Assembly (NCBI RefSeq): GCF_016907435.1
Contig: NZ_JAFBBZ010000001.1
Span: forward strand, 1,550,001-1,614,000
DNA from: Nocardioides salarius
Lineage (GTDB): Bacteria; Actinomycetota; Actinomycetes; Propionibacteriales; Nocardioidaceae
DNA: 64,000 nucleotides
Direction of reading: 5' to 3'
Positions within the stretch are counted from its first letter, which is position 1; every line of letters begins with the position of its first letter. Shown here piece by piece: positions 1-7,883 of the stretch. Below the pieces are notes generated by a model. The model had not been told where the DNA came from and searched no databases. It worked only from the letters and a program-made list of their open reading frames with translations. The position numbers and the translations under genes were made by a program.

Positions 1-454
<454 letters not shown>

Positions 455-526
455 CTAGGGAGGGGTCTCGGAGCTGGGTGTGTGTGTCCGCGTGGTGGGC
501 GGGGGTTGCGCAGCACGGGCGCCGCC

Positions 527-661
527 GTTGGTTGAGCAGGGAGGGCCGAAGGCTCGAGCGTCGTCGAAACCCAGTGACCGCACGGCGTACGGCAGGCGTG
601 GTGCTCGCTGGGTCTCGGCGACGATCGTCGCTGGCGCTCCTCACTGCTCGACCAGCGGTGG
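527..661. repeat. Dispersed palindromic (REP-like) element, copy 1
   Basis: Two imperfect inverted halves, about 527-572 and 609-661, flank a centre containing GGCGTACGG. The left half carries TTGGTTGAGCAGGGAGG and ends in CGTCGTCGAAACCC. The right half begins GGGTCTCGGCGACG and ends CTGCTCGACCAGC. The same modules recur at about 37780-37909 and 62506-62576. This copy fills the gap between the lipoprotein stop codon at 663 and the metY upstream region. Confidence 0.8.
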
Positions 662-662
662 G

Positions 663-1193
663 CTACTCGACCAACGGGACCTCCTCGAGGTCCTCGGGCA
701 GTTGCACGCTGCCGTCGGAGACGCGGATGCAGTCGTCGTCGCGGTGCAGCCCGAAGACCAGGGCGTCGGAGCCCTGCCGCACCGTGTTGTCGAGGGAGAG
801 CCGGAAGTCGTCGCGGGACAGGCGGGAGTAGGGCTCGGGCTGCTCGCCGGGTTGGGCGTGCTCCCCTTCATCGGTGACCTCCCAGCCGTCGGCCTGCAGG
901 GCCTCCAGCGCTGCGGCGTGCTGCTCGGCGTACGGCGCGGTCTCGGCGACCTGCCCGCCGAGGCCGAAGGTGAGGCCGGGGGCGGGTTCCATCTGGCAGT
1001 GGTCCCCCTGGCCCACAGCGCTCTCGACCTCCAGCCCGGCCTCCTCGAGGGTCTCGACGACCTCGCCGGCGGTGGCCAGCACTTGCTCGGAGAGCTGCTC
1101 GAGGTTGCCCATCGCGTCCTCGTCGTCGACACCGCACCCCGGCACCGCCACGGCGAGCAGCGCGACTGCGGCCAGGGCCGCCCGGGATCTCAT
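663..1193 (-). CDS. Small predicted lipoprotein, last gene of WXG100/DUF1023 cassette
   Basis: The protein has 176 residues. It has an Arg-containing N-terminus, a hydrophobic Ala/Val stretch and a lipobox ending VPGC (Cys about residue 20), so it should be exported and lipidated on the outer face of the membrane. The mature part is acidic and not recognised; it contains a C-terminal pair of short cysteine-containing segments. Its ATG overlaps the stop of the upstream DUF1023 gene in an ATGA junction (1190-1193), so it is very probably translated together with it. A repeat element begins directly after its stop codon. Function unknown; it is inferred to work with the hydrolase and WXG100-like protein encoded upstream. 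Confidence 0.8.
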   Translation of the reverse strand: MRSRAALAAVALLAVAVPGCGVDDEDAMGNLEQLSEQVLATAGEVVETLEEAGLEVESAVGQGDHCQMEPAPGLTFGLGGQVAETAPYAEQHAAALEALQADGWEVTDEGEHAQPGEQPEPYSRLSRDDFRLSLDNTVRQGSDALVFGLHRDDDCIRVSDGSVQLPEDLEEVPLVE

Positions 1194-2953
1194 GGCTGGT
1201 CCTGGGTGGTGTCGGAGCGCCCGGGCACGTCACCGCTGGGCTCGCGCTCGCCCTCGGGGTCGTCGGCCCAGCGCCACCACGGGTCGTAGGAATGCTCGGC
1301 GCCGTTGACCGCGTCGTGCTGGCCGTCGACGATGCGGCCCAGGTTGTAGAGCGACTCGGAGTCGTGGTCGTAGTAGCGGCTGTGGTCGGCCAGGCTGCGC
1401 ACGGCGCTGCGCCCGACCGACTCGGCCTCGAAGCGGCGCGCCTCGAAGTCCTCCGACGACGGGTCGATGCCCAGCCCGCCGGGCGTGTGCAGCCAGCCCT
1501 CGTCGCCGAAGAACGCCACCGCGTCGCGGCTGTTGCGGCCCACCCACACGTGGCCCTCCCCCGGGCTGAAGTCGTCGGCCGTGTCGGCGGGGCCGGCGCC
1601 CGGGCTGCCGATCAGGGCGACGTCGTCGGCGCCGAGGTCGTGGTCGGTGGCGGCGTACGACGTGGTGGTGGAGCCATAGCTGTGACCGATCACGGTCAGG
1701 TGCGCCGGGTCGTCGGGGCGGGAGGCGCGCAGGCCGTCGATGGCGTCGGCGAGGCGCTCGCCGCCGTCCTCGGCGCGCCCGCGGGTGATGGTGTCGAGGT
1801 CGACCGCGCCCTCCGGGGTGTCGTAGCCCAGCCAGAACATCGTCGCCACGCTCGAGCCGTCGCCGTTGAAGCGGGCCGCCTCGTAGAGGTTCGTCGCGTC
1901 GCTGACCCCGCCGACCACGTCGACCGTCTCGGTGGTGATGCCCGGCACGCTCACGGCCACGTCGGCGGCGGTGTCGGGGTCGCCGACCGCCAACGCGACC
2001 CGGCCGTCGCCGTCGAAGGCGCCCGGGTCGTAGAGCCACAGCCGCCCGCCCGGCTGCTCGCCGGTGAGGGGGTCGGTGAAGCCGTCGGCGTCGGCGAGCG
2101 CGTCGCGGGTCGCCTCGGCGTTCGCCAGCCGCTGCGCCTCGTCGGCGCTGAGGGTGGCGTCGTCGCGCTGGGCGGCCAGGGTGGCCAGGTCGTCGTCGAG
2201 CAGCAGCCGGTTGGCCTCGTCGCGCACGCCCGCGGGCAGCCCGTCGGCCTGGCCGAGCAGGCTGGGGTACGCCGCCAGCGCGGCCTGCTGCTGGGCCTCG
2301 CTCAACCCGGCCCACCAGCGCTGCACCTCGCTCGGGCTCGCGCCGCTCCCCGGCGCACCGTCGCGGCCCATCGCCTCGACCGCAGTGTCGCTCGCGCCGC
2401 CGGTGGCCGAGAGCGCGTCGCGCAGGCTGGTGCCGGCCTCGAACGCCTGGCGCAGCCGCTGCTCGTTCTCCCGCACCGCGCGCTGCAGGTCGGCGTGGTC
2501 CTCGACGAGGTGCCGGTAGGCCAGGCGCAGGTCGGCTGCGCGGCCCCGCATGACCTCGATGTCCTGCGGGGTGGCGTCGGTGATCGCGTTGATGTCGGCG
2601 ACCAGGCCGCTGCGGTCGGCGTCGAGGTCGCGCTTGCGGGCCAGCAGGTCGTCGGCGGTGGCCTGGTGGGCGCGCAGGTCGTCGGCGTACGCCGCCACCG
2701 CGCGGGCGACACGGCGCAGGGTGGTGGCCATCACGTCGTGCTCGTCGCCGGCGCGGGCGGCGGCGTCGCGGTAGGCGTCGTAGGCATCGCCCCACCAGCC
2801 CTGCAGCGCCTGGAGGTGGGCGGCCTCGGTGGCGACCTCGTCGTAGCGCCCCACCGCGGTGAAGAGCCGCTCCGCGAGCTGGTCGGCGCCCGCCGGGGAG
2901 CCCTCGGGCTCGCGGACCTCCGGCTCGGAGGCCGGGACGGTGATCGTGGTCAT
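1190..2953 (-). CDS. WXG100-like N-terminal region fused to DUF1023 alpha/beta hydrolase
   Basis: The protein has 587 residues. The N-terminal ~200 residues are helical and charged, with a WWGDAYDAYRDAAARAG segment near residue 50 that resembles the WXG motif of ESX-type substrates. The C-terminal half is an alpha/beta hydrolase of the DUF1023 type, with nucleophile elbow GHSYGS (Ser about residue 424), an SPGAGP strand and a late histidine-rich region. No signal peptide is visible. The ATG at 2953 overlaps the stop of the preceding gene (ATGA) and the gene's stop overlaps the next start the same way. The substrate is unknown. The WXG100-like N-terminus suggests secretion through a type VII-like route, but no ESX core genes are in the window. 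Confidence 0.85.
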   Translation of the reverse strand: MTTITVPASEPEVREPEGSPAGADQLAERLFTAVGRYDEVATEAAHLQALQGWWGDAYDAYRDAAARAGDEHDVMATTLRRVARAVAAYADDLRAHQATADDLLARKRDLDADRSGLVADINAITDATPQDIEVMRGRAADLRLAYRHLVEDHADLQRAVRENEQRLRQAFEAGTSLRDALSATGGASDTAVEAMGRDGAPGSGASPSEVQRWWAGLSEAQQQAALAAYPSLLGQADGLPAGVRDEANRLLLDDDLATLAAQRDDATLSADEAQRLANAEATRDALADADGFTDPLTGEQPGGRLWLYDPGAFDGDGRVALAVGDPDTAADVAVSVPGITTETVDVVGGVSDATNLYEAARFNGDGSSVATMFWLGYDTPEGAVDLDTITRGRAEDGGERLADAIDGLRASRPDDPAHLTVIGHSYGSTTTSYAATDHDLGADDVALIGSPGAGPADTADDFSPGEGHVWVGRNSRDAVAFFGDEGWLHTPGGLGIDPSSEDFEARRFEAESVGRSAVRSLADHSRYYDHDSESLYNLGRIVDGQHDAVNGAEHSYDPWWRWADDPEGEREPSGDVPGRSDTTQDQP

Positions 2954-3258
2954 CGGGCGGGGCCCAGGCGGCTGTCGAGGGCCTCCATCTCGCCGCGGGT
3001 GCCGCTGTCGACCGCGGCGGTGCGGGCCGCGACCTCCTCCAGCGCGGCAGAGAAGCCGCCGACGATCGCGGCGCTCTCGCCGGCGTAGCCCTCCCAGGCG
3101 CTCAGGAACGCCCGCGCCGCACCCTGGCACTCGGGGGCCAGCCCGCCGGTGGGGGCGGCGCCGAGGTCGCGGGCGGTCTCCTCGAGCAGCTCGCCCAGGC
3201 TCGACCAGCGCTCGCTGCCGGCGCGCAGCGCGTTGTACTCCAGCCCCATGTGGCTCAT
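2950..3258 (-). CDS. WXG100-like small helical protein
   Basis: The protein has 102 residues, the right size for WXG100/ESAT-6-like proteins. It is predicted mostly helical. A W-x-G-like turn (AWEGYAGESAA) lies near the middle between two helical halves, which is the usual helix-turn-helix hairpin layout. No signal peptide or membrane segment is seen. The start at 3258 overlaps the upstream stop (ATGA); an internal ATG at 3249 is the alternative. The gene is the second of four coupled genes and sits immediately before the DUF1023 hydrolase. A role as partner or chaperone of that hydrolase is inference from arrangement and size. Confidence 0.7.
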   Translation of the reverse strand: MSHMGLEYNALRAGSERWSSLGELLEETARDLGAAPTGGLAPECQGAARAFLSAWEGYAGESAAIVGGFSAALEEVAARTAAVDSGTRGEMEALDSRLGPAR

Positions 3259-3764
3259 CGCTCGGCCGCCTCCGACCCGCTGCGGTGACGCAGCACGACC
3301 CGCCCGGTCTCCGGCACCACGAGCAGCAGCAGCTCGGCGCGGTCCATCCCCTCGGGACGACCCGCCTGCACGCGGGGCAGCCCCTCGGCGGGGGCGAGCA
3401 CGTGCCACCCGGCCTCGCGCAGCGCCTCGGCCGCGCGGCGTACGACGGCCTGGGCGGTGTCGGGCGCGACCGGCTCTCCGCCCTCGCGGGTCCAGGTGGT
3501 CTCCAGGCGGCCCTGGGCCCGGCGCTCCTCGGTCTCGGTGGGCTCGCCACCACCGACCGCGGTCGCCCACAGCCGGCTCAGGAGCTCGGGGTCGGCAGGT
3601 GGCTGGTCAGGTGCCTGGTCGGATGGCTGGTCGGTCGGCTCGTCAGCGGCCTGCTCGGGCGGGAGCAGCACGATGTCGACGTCGGGGTGCCGCCGGCGCA
3701 CCGGCGCCCAGAACGGGTCGGTGGCGGCCGGGTCCGCCCTGCTCTCCTCAGGCACGGCCCCCAC
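3255..3764 (-). CDS. Conserved-looking hypothetical, first gene of WXG100/DUF1023 cassette
   Basis: The protein has 169 residues. The N-terminus contains a DPFWAPVRRRHPDVDIVLLP segment, followed by a Pro/Asp/Gln-rich linker (about residues 36-58). The second half has a helix VVRRAAEALREAGW and a beta-rich end with LLLLVVPETGRVVLRHR. I do not recognise the family. No signal peptide or transmembrane segment is visible. Its stop overlaps the WXG100-like gene start (ATGA), so it heads a four-gene unit with identical 4-nt junctions. Its start lies 161 bp from the divergent hipB start. It could be a chaperone-like or regulatory component of the cassette; that is a guess from position. Confidence 0.7.
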   Translation of the reverse strand: MGAVPEESRADPAATDPFWAPVRRRHPDVDIVLLPPEQAADEPTDQPSDQAPDQPPADPELLSRLWATAVGGGEPTETEERRAQGRLETTWTREGGEPVAPDTAQAVVRRAAEALREAGWHVLAPAEGLPRVQAGRPEGMDRAELLLLVVPETGRVVLRHRSGSEAAER

Positions 3765-3913
3765 CTACCCACTCCCCCACGGCCGCACACCCCGACGAGC
3801 AGTCACTTGCACCATCGACCGGTCACTTTCGCACCGCATCCTGATCGAAATGACGAGCATTGCGCGTCACGAGCGCGGTGATCGATTCCTGGATCATTAC
3901 TCGATTTAGAGAC

Positions 3914-3925
3914 TATGATCGAAGA
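3914..3925 (+). promoter_or_regulatory. Leaderless promoter -10 of hipBA
   Basis: TATGAT at 3914-3919 is followed by exactly 6 nt and then the hipB ATG at 3926. The transcript would therefore start at or next to the ATG, with no Shine-Dalgarno sequence. Repeated GATC-containing half sites (TGATCGATTC, TGGATCA, TGATCGAAG, TGGATCA) lie between about 3840 and 3933 and are possible HipB operator elements. Confidence 0.6.
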
Positions 3926-4213
3926 ATGGATCAGCACGTGCGGTGGGCCTACGACGTCCGAGACCTCGGCGAAGCCCTGCGCCGAGCCCGCACCGACCAA
4001 GGCCTGACCCAGATCGAGCTGGCCGAGCGTCTGGGCGTGACCCGGATGACGCTCTCACGCCTGGAGAACGGCGAGTCGGTCAGCGCGGAGACCGCGATGC
4101 GCGCCCTGTCGGAGTGTGGCTACGCGTTGGTCGTGGCACCCAAGTTCGCCACCCTCCACGTGGAGGCAGCACCCACCAACGAGCCCGACCAGGACGGCGG
4201 CACCGGTGGCTAG
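3926..4213 (+). CDS. hipB: HipB-like XRE-family antitoxin/repressor
   Basis: The protein has 95 residues. It has a Cro/C1-type helix-turn-helix, LGEALRRARTDQGLTQIELA followed by ERLGVTRMTLSRLENG, about residues 12-50. HipB proteins bind the operator of their own operon and hold the HipA kinase inactive. The C-terminal tail (ALVVAPKF, then an Asp/Gly-rich end) matches the usual short HipB extension. The ATG at 3926 was chosen over an in-frame upstream ATG at 3860 because it sits 6 nt after a TATGAT box and the HTH begins soon after. The reading frame overlaps hipA by 8 bp (GTGGCTAG), so the pair is translationally coupled. Confidence 0.88.
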   Translation: MDQHVRWAYDVRDLGEALRRARTDQGLTQIELAERLGVTRMTLSRLENGESVSAETAMRALSECGYALVVAPKFATLHVEAAPTNEPDQDGGTGG

Positions 4214-5486
4214 GCCCGGCTCGGTCTCGCTGTCGGTGTGGCTGCACGAGACCCACGTCGCCACGCTGAGCGAGCCGTCCACCTACCGCTACCGGCTCAC
4301 CTTCACCGACGAGGCCCTCGACACCTTCGGCGTCGGCGCTCGCGTGCTGTCGCTGTCCCTGCCGCTGTCGTCCCGACCGCTCGAGGACCACCCCCGAGAT
4401 CCCACCCGTCAACCGGTCTCCAGCTTCCTCGAGGGGCTGCTGCCCGAGGGGAACCTGCGCACCCACCTCGCGACCACGCTGGGCGTGCTGGCCCTCGACA
4501 AGTTGTCGCTGCTCACCCAGGTCGGCGCTGAGTGCGCCGGCGCAGTGCGCTTCCTGCCGGTCGGCCAGCGACCGTCGTCGGGGCACGTCCGGCCGCTGGG
4601 CCCAGACGAGGTCGACCGCCTGGTGGCAGACCTGCCCACCTATCGCCTGCCCGACGGGGCGGCACCCCAGGCCTCGCTGGCCGGCATCCAGGACAAGGTG
4701 CTGCTGACCGAGCTGCCGGACGGCTCCTGGGGCTGGCCCGAAGCGGGCGCGGCCTCCTCGCACCTCGTCAAGCCCGAGCCCACCGGGGCCCAGGTGATCG
4801 ACCGCCTGGTGCAGACCGAGCACTGGGCGATGCAGGTGGCAGCCAGCGCCGGCCTGCGGGCCGCCCACACCCGGCTGGCGCACTTCGACGGGCGCCCCGC
4901 GATCGTCGTACGCCGCTACGACCGCCTCGACGACGGACAGCGGGTCCACCAGGAAGACTTCTGCCAGGCGTTGGCCCTGGACCCACAGGCCAAGTACGAG
5001 AGCCCCGCGCGGGGACCGTCGCGCGGCACCCGGCTGAAACGACTGGCGACCGTAGCCGCCCCGCGCAGCCTCGACCCCGACGCCTTCCGGCGCGACCTGC
5101 TGTCGTCGGTGGCCTTCAACGTCGTCATCGGCAACGGCGACGCACACTCCAAGAACTACTCGCTCCTGCTGGGGCGCCGTGGCGAGGTGTCCTTGGCGCC
5201 GCTGTACGACGCCGCCCCGGTGCACTACCTGGCCACCCGCTTCAACAACATCGGCCACGTCGTCAACGGGCGTACGAGGCTGCACTGGGTCGACGCCGAC
5301 GACCTGGTGCAGGAAGCTCGCAGCTGGGGCATGGGCACCAGCCGCGCGCGGGCGACTCTCGAGGGAGTGCTGGGCTCCACCTGGGAGGCTGCCCACGCCG
5401 TCGGGCTGCCCGAGGGGGCCGAGTCGGTGCTCGTCAACCTCGAGCAGCTGTGGTCCCGCCGTTCCTGGCGGCCCGCGAGCACCTGA
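4206..5486 (+). CDS. hipA: HipA-family serine/threonine kinase toxin
   Basis: The protein has 426 residues, normal for HipA. The N-terminal subdomain (SLSVWLHETHVATL, then SFLEGLLPEG) is the HipA N1 region. The regulatory serine lies in ASLAGIQDKVLL (about residue 157). The catalytic loop NGDAHSKN (about 309-316) and a metal-binding PLYDAAP motif complete the kinase core. E. coli HipA phosphorylates glutamyl-tRNA synthetase; the substrate here is not known. The GTG at 4206 overlaps hipB and places the start where HipA homologues begin. All key kinase residues look intact, so the toxin should be active unless bound by HipB. The chromosomal site has no mobile-element hallmarks. Confidence 0.9.
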   Translation: MARPGSVSLSVWLHETHVATLSEPSTYRYRLTFTDEALDTFGVGARVLSLSLPLSSRPLEDHPRDPTRQPVSSFLEGLLPEGNLRTHLATTLGVLALDKLSLLTQVGAECAGAVRFLPVGQRPSSGHVRPLGPDEVDRLVADLPTYRLPDGAAPQASLAGIQDKVLLTELPDGSWGWPEAGAASSHLVKPEPTGAQVIDRLVQTEHWAMQVAASAGLRAAHTRLAHFDGRPAIVVRRYDRLDDGQRVHQEDFCQALALDPQAKYESPARGPSRGTRLKRLATVAAPRSLDPDAFRRDLLSSVAFNVVIGNGDAHSKNYSLLLGRRGEVSLAPLYDAAPVHYLATRFNNIGHVVNGRTRLHWVDADDLVQEARSWGMGTSRARATLEGVLGSTWEAAHAVGLPEGAESVLVNLEQLWSRRSWRPAST

Positions 5487-5568
5487 GGCGTCTGCTCATC
5501 CCGAGGACGCAGCGAGCCCCCGTGCCGCTGCACGGGGGCTCGCTGGGATCCAGGGTGCCAGAAGTGGC

Positions 5569-5865
5569 TCAGACGCTGATGGAGACCTCGGCGACCTCGC
5601 CCACCTGGGCGTGGACCTTGCGGTCCACGGGGTCGGCCTTGGGGGCCAGGGTGCGCAGGGTCCACTCGCCGTTGCCGGCGAAGAACCGGAAGTGCCCGGT
5701 CGCGGAGGTGGGGACCTCGGCGGTGAACTCGCCGGTGCGGTCGAGCAGGCGCACGTAGGCGCTGGCCACCGGCTCACCGTCGCGCAGCACCTGGCCCTGC
5801 ACCACGGCCTCCTTGGCCACGTCGATGCCGTCGAGCGAGAGACCGCCCTGGGTCGCGCCGCACAT
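5569..5865 (-). CDS. sseC: DUF1416 protein SseC
   Basis: The protein has 98 residues and resembles mycobacterial SseC (DUF1416). It begins MCGATQGGLSL, and carries the family segments VRLLDRTGEFTAEVPTSATG and HFRFFAGNGEWTLR. The fold is expected to be a small transthyretin-like beta sandwich. A role in sulfur transfer is assumed from its constant pairing with the CysA2 sulfurtransferase; the biochemical function is not established. It follows cysA2 with a one-base TGATG overlap (5865), so it is the last gene of the sulfur operon. Its stop faces the hipA stop across about 80 bp. Confidence 0.88.
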   Translation of the reverse strand: MCGATQGGLSLDGIDVAKEAVVQGQVLRDGEPVASAYVRLLDRTGEFTAEVPTSATGHFRFFAGNGEWTLRTLAPKADPVDRKVHAQVGEVAEVSISV

Positions 5866-6722
5866 CAGGCGTCCTCGGCGGTGCCGGGCTCGTCGCCGAG
5901 CGCGATCGGGACGCCCACCAGCGAGCCGTACTCGGTCCAGGAGCCGTCGTAGTTCTTGACGTTCTGGTGGCCGAGCAGCTCCTTGAGCACGAACCAGGTC
6001 AGCGACGAGCGCTCACCGATGCGGCACAGCGCGATGGTGTCCTTGGAGTCGTCGATGCCGACCTCGGCGTAGAGCGCCTTGAGCTCCTCGTCGGACTTGA
6101 AGGTGCCGTCGTCGTTGCAGTTCTTGCTCCACGGCACGTTGAGGCTGGTCGGCACGTGCCCGGCGCGCTGGGCCTGCTCCTGCGGGAGGTGGGCCGGGGC
6201 GAGCAGGCGACCGGCGAACTCGTCGGGGCTGCGCACGTCGATGAGGTTCTGCACGCCGATCGCGTTGACCGCGTCGTCACGGAACGCGCGGATCGAGAGG
6301 TCCTGCTCGGTCGCGGTGTACGTCGTCGCCTCGCGGCTGGGCACCTCGTCGGTCAGCGGGCGGGAGTCGAGCTCCCACTTCTTGCGGCCGCCGTCCATCA
6401 GCTTGACGTCGCGGTGGCCGTAGAGGGTGAAGTACCAGTAGGCGTAGGCGGCGAACCAGTTGTTGTTGCCGCCGTAGAGCACCACGGTGTCGTCGTTGGA
6501 GACGCCGCGGCTGCTCAGCAGCTCCTCGAACTGGCGCTTGTTGACGAAGTCGCGGCGCACCTGGTCCTGCAGGTCGGTGGTCCAGTCGAGCTTGATCGCG
6601 CCGGCGATGTGGCCCTTGTCGTAGGCGGTGGTGTCCTCGTCGACCTCGATGAGGACGACGTTGTCGTCGTGGGCGTGCTCCTCCACCCACTGGGTGGTGA
6701 CGAGGCTGGTCTCGCGGGTCAT
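5865..6722 (-). CDS. cysA2: Thiosulfate sulfurtransferase (rhodanese) CysA2-type
   Basis: The protein has 285 residues with two rhodanese domains in tandem. The N-terminal one is catalytically silent. The C-terminal one carries the active cysteine in LCRIGERSS (Cys about residue 233). Such enzymes move sulfane sulfur from thiosulfate to a thiol acceptor. The N-terminal half contains VVLYGGNNNWFAAYAYWYF, typical of the actinobacterial CysA group. The start at 6722 has an AAAGG Shine-Dalgarno sequence. The gene lies between DUF4395 and sseC in an operon whose 5' leader encodes a cysteine-containing peptide, so expression is probably tuned to cysteine supply. Confidence 0.93.
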   Translation of the reverse strand: MTRETSLVTTQWVEEHAHDDNVVLIEVDEDTTAYDKGHIAGAIKLDWTTDLQDQVRRDFVNKRQFEELLSSRGVSNDDTVVLYGGNNNWFAAYAYWYFTLYGHRDVKLMDGGRKKWELDSRPLTDEVPSREATTYTATEQDLSIRAFRDDAVNAIGVQNLIDVRSPDEFAGRLLAPAHLPQEQAQRAGHVPTSLNVPWSKNCNDDGTFKSDEELKALYAEVGIDDSKDTIALCRIGERSSLTWFVLKELLGHQNVKNYDGSWTEYGSLVGVPIALGDEPGTAEDA

Positions 6723-6764
6723 GAAAAGGCCTTTCGTTGACGTGCAGGGAAGTGTGTGGAGGTC

Positions 6765-7256
6765 TCAGGCGGTGGCGCGCTTGATCAGCAGGTAAATCTC
6801 GCAGCCGAGGCAGAACCGGAAGACGGCGTTGAGGGTGGCGGCGACCAGCGCGAAGCCGATCGCGACCTGGGCCAGGACGGTGAGGCCGGCGGCGTACCCG
6901 GCGATCGCGACCAGGGTGAAGACCAGGCCGACGCTTTGCGCGAAGCGCGGCGGGGCCGGGTCCTCGAGCTCGTCGGGCGCGGCGAGCCGGGGGCGGATGA
7001 ACCGCTTGAAGGCCCATGCGTGCGGCGTGTGCTGCACGCCGCGCAGGGCGCCCAGCGCGAAGAGCGAGGCCTGGGCGACGGTCACGACCAGCGCCGCGAG
7101 CGGCGGCAGGCCGAGGATCGCGATCAGCACCAGCGCGGTGACCCCGGCGGCGAACTGCGGGCCGCGCGGGTCGATGCCGGCCCGCGCCGCGGCGTGCCCC
7201 CTGGCGTGGGGCTGGATGGCGGGCGCGTAGGTGCGCTCGGTGGTCGTGCTCGACAT
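6765..7256 (-). CDS. DUF4395 integral membrane protein
   Basis: The protein has 163 residues with about four hydrophobic helices: around 37-55, 58-72, 105-125 and 130-145. The C-terminal signature FRFCLGCEIYLLIKR holds a conserved Cys-x-x-Cys pair at the membrane edge. DUF4395 genes are usually found beside thioredoxin and rhodanese genes, and here it leads directly into cysA2 and sseC. A role in moving sulfur or electrons across the membrane is plausible but unproven. The ATG at 7256 has an AGGAGA Shine-Dalgarno sequence. A matching membrane thioredoxin is encoded nearby at 10892-11374, which often adjoins DUF4395 in related genomes. Confidence 0.88.
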   Translation of the reverse strand: MSSTTTERTYAPAIQPHARGHAAARAGIDPRGPQFAAGVTALVLIAILGLPPLAALVVTVAQASLFALGALRGVQHTPHAWAFKRFIRPRLAAPDELEDPAPPRFAQSVGLVFTLVAIAGYAAGLTVLAQVAIGFALVAATLNAVFRFCLGCEIYLLIKRATA

Positions 7257-7316
7257 GTCTCTCCTGAGGATGGCGTCGCCGGAACGGCTGGAACCGCGGC
7301 CCTGTGGGTCACGGTC

Positions 7317-7367
7317 GACGGCGCTGCGCGTGCTCAGACGAGGAGCAGGAGGAAAGGCAGCGCCGTC
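7317..7367 (-). promoter_or_regulatory. Attenuator-like hairpin between leader ORF and DUF4395
   Basis: A perfect 11-bp inverted repeat, GACGGCGCTGC at 7317-7327 and GCAGCGCCGTC at 7357-7367, encloses a 29-nt loop. The promoter-side arm overlaps the stop codon of the leader ORF (7366-7368), so a ribosome finishing or stalled in the leader would stop the hairpin from forming. That is the geometry expected for translation-controlled attenuation of the downstream sulfur operon. There is no U-tract, so a terminator role is inferred from position. Confidence 0.6.
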
Positions 7368-7443
7368 ACGACATCCGACACAGGCTCGAGCGCATGCGGC
7401 AGTGGTCGACTGCGCGCCGCTTCGTGAGCCAGGTGGTGGTCAT
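7366..7443 (-). CDS. 25-residue cysteine-containing leader peptide of the sulfur operon
   Basis: A 26-codon ORF runs from ATG 7443 to TGA 7366. It reads MTTTWLTKRRAVDHC and then ends RMRSSLCRMS. The LTKRRAVDxCR...SSLCR pattern matches short actinobacterial leader peptides found before cysteine and sulfur genes. Two Cys codons, TGC and TGT, fall at residues 15 and 22. TATTGT at 7451-7456 lies 7 nt before the ATG, so the leader is probably translated from a leaderless mRNA. Cysteine-responsive leaderless leader ORFs before cysA2 operons are known in mycobacteria. The proposed role is to sense cysteinyl-tRNA and control DUF4395-cysA2-sseC through the hairpin that overlaps its stop codon. It is too short for ordinary gene calling. 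Confidence 0.75.
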   Translation of the reverse strand: MTTTWLTKRRAVDHCRMRSSLCRMS

Positions 7444-7568
7444 GTGGGTGACAATACGATCCGCACCTCGGGTATTCCGCACCACGTCTCATCAATCGGA
7501 CACGCGTCTTGCATGATGAGAAAGGTTACCGGCGCGTCACTTCTCCAGCGAAAGGTCGTTGGCCTGAC

Positions 7569-7883
7569 ATGACCCGATACACCGGACGTCGCATCGTCAG
7601 CCTGTTCCCGGGCCTGGACCAGACCCTGCAGGACGCCCTGCTCGCCGCCATCGAGCACGTGCTCATCGAGGCGGAGGCGGAGCGCATCTGGATCGAGGAG
7701 TCCCCCACCCACGACCTGCGGGTGCACGCGCAGCTGCCGCCCGTCGACGCGGCGCCGGCACCCGTGGTGCCGATCCGGGCCGCTCCGTCGGCCCTGACGA
7801 TCCGGTCGTCGGTGTCAGTGGACCCGAGCACGGCGGACAAGCTGTCCCCGCGGGACTGCCCCGACACGGAGTCGGTGGAGTAG
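7569..7883 (+). CDS. Hypothetical 104-residue protein
   Basis: The ORF starts at ATG 7569 and encodes MTRYTGRRIVSLFPGLDQTL, an amphipathic helix with EHVLIEAEAERIWIEE, then a Pro/Ala-rich tail. No membrane segment or known domain is seen. It is divergent from the sulfur operon leader, whose promoter lies about 110 bp upstream. The start has no strong Shine-Dalgarno sequence (GAAAGG is 13 nt away). Coding character (acidic, GC-rich third positions) suggests a real gene. Its last 69 bp overlap the antisense zinc-ribbon-like ORF at 7815-8072, so one of the two 3' ends may be wrong. Confidence 0.55.
   Translation: MTRYTGRRIVSLFPGLDQTLQDALLAAIEHVLIEAEAERIWIEESPTHDLRVHAQLPPVDAAPAPVVPIRAAPSALTIRSSVSVDPSTADKLSPRDCPDTESVE

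Noticed and set aside
3860..3925. Upstream extension of hipB from ATG 3860
   Set aside because: It would contain the probable promoter and operator sequence and lacks similarity to HipB N-termini.
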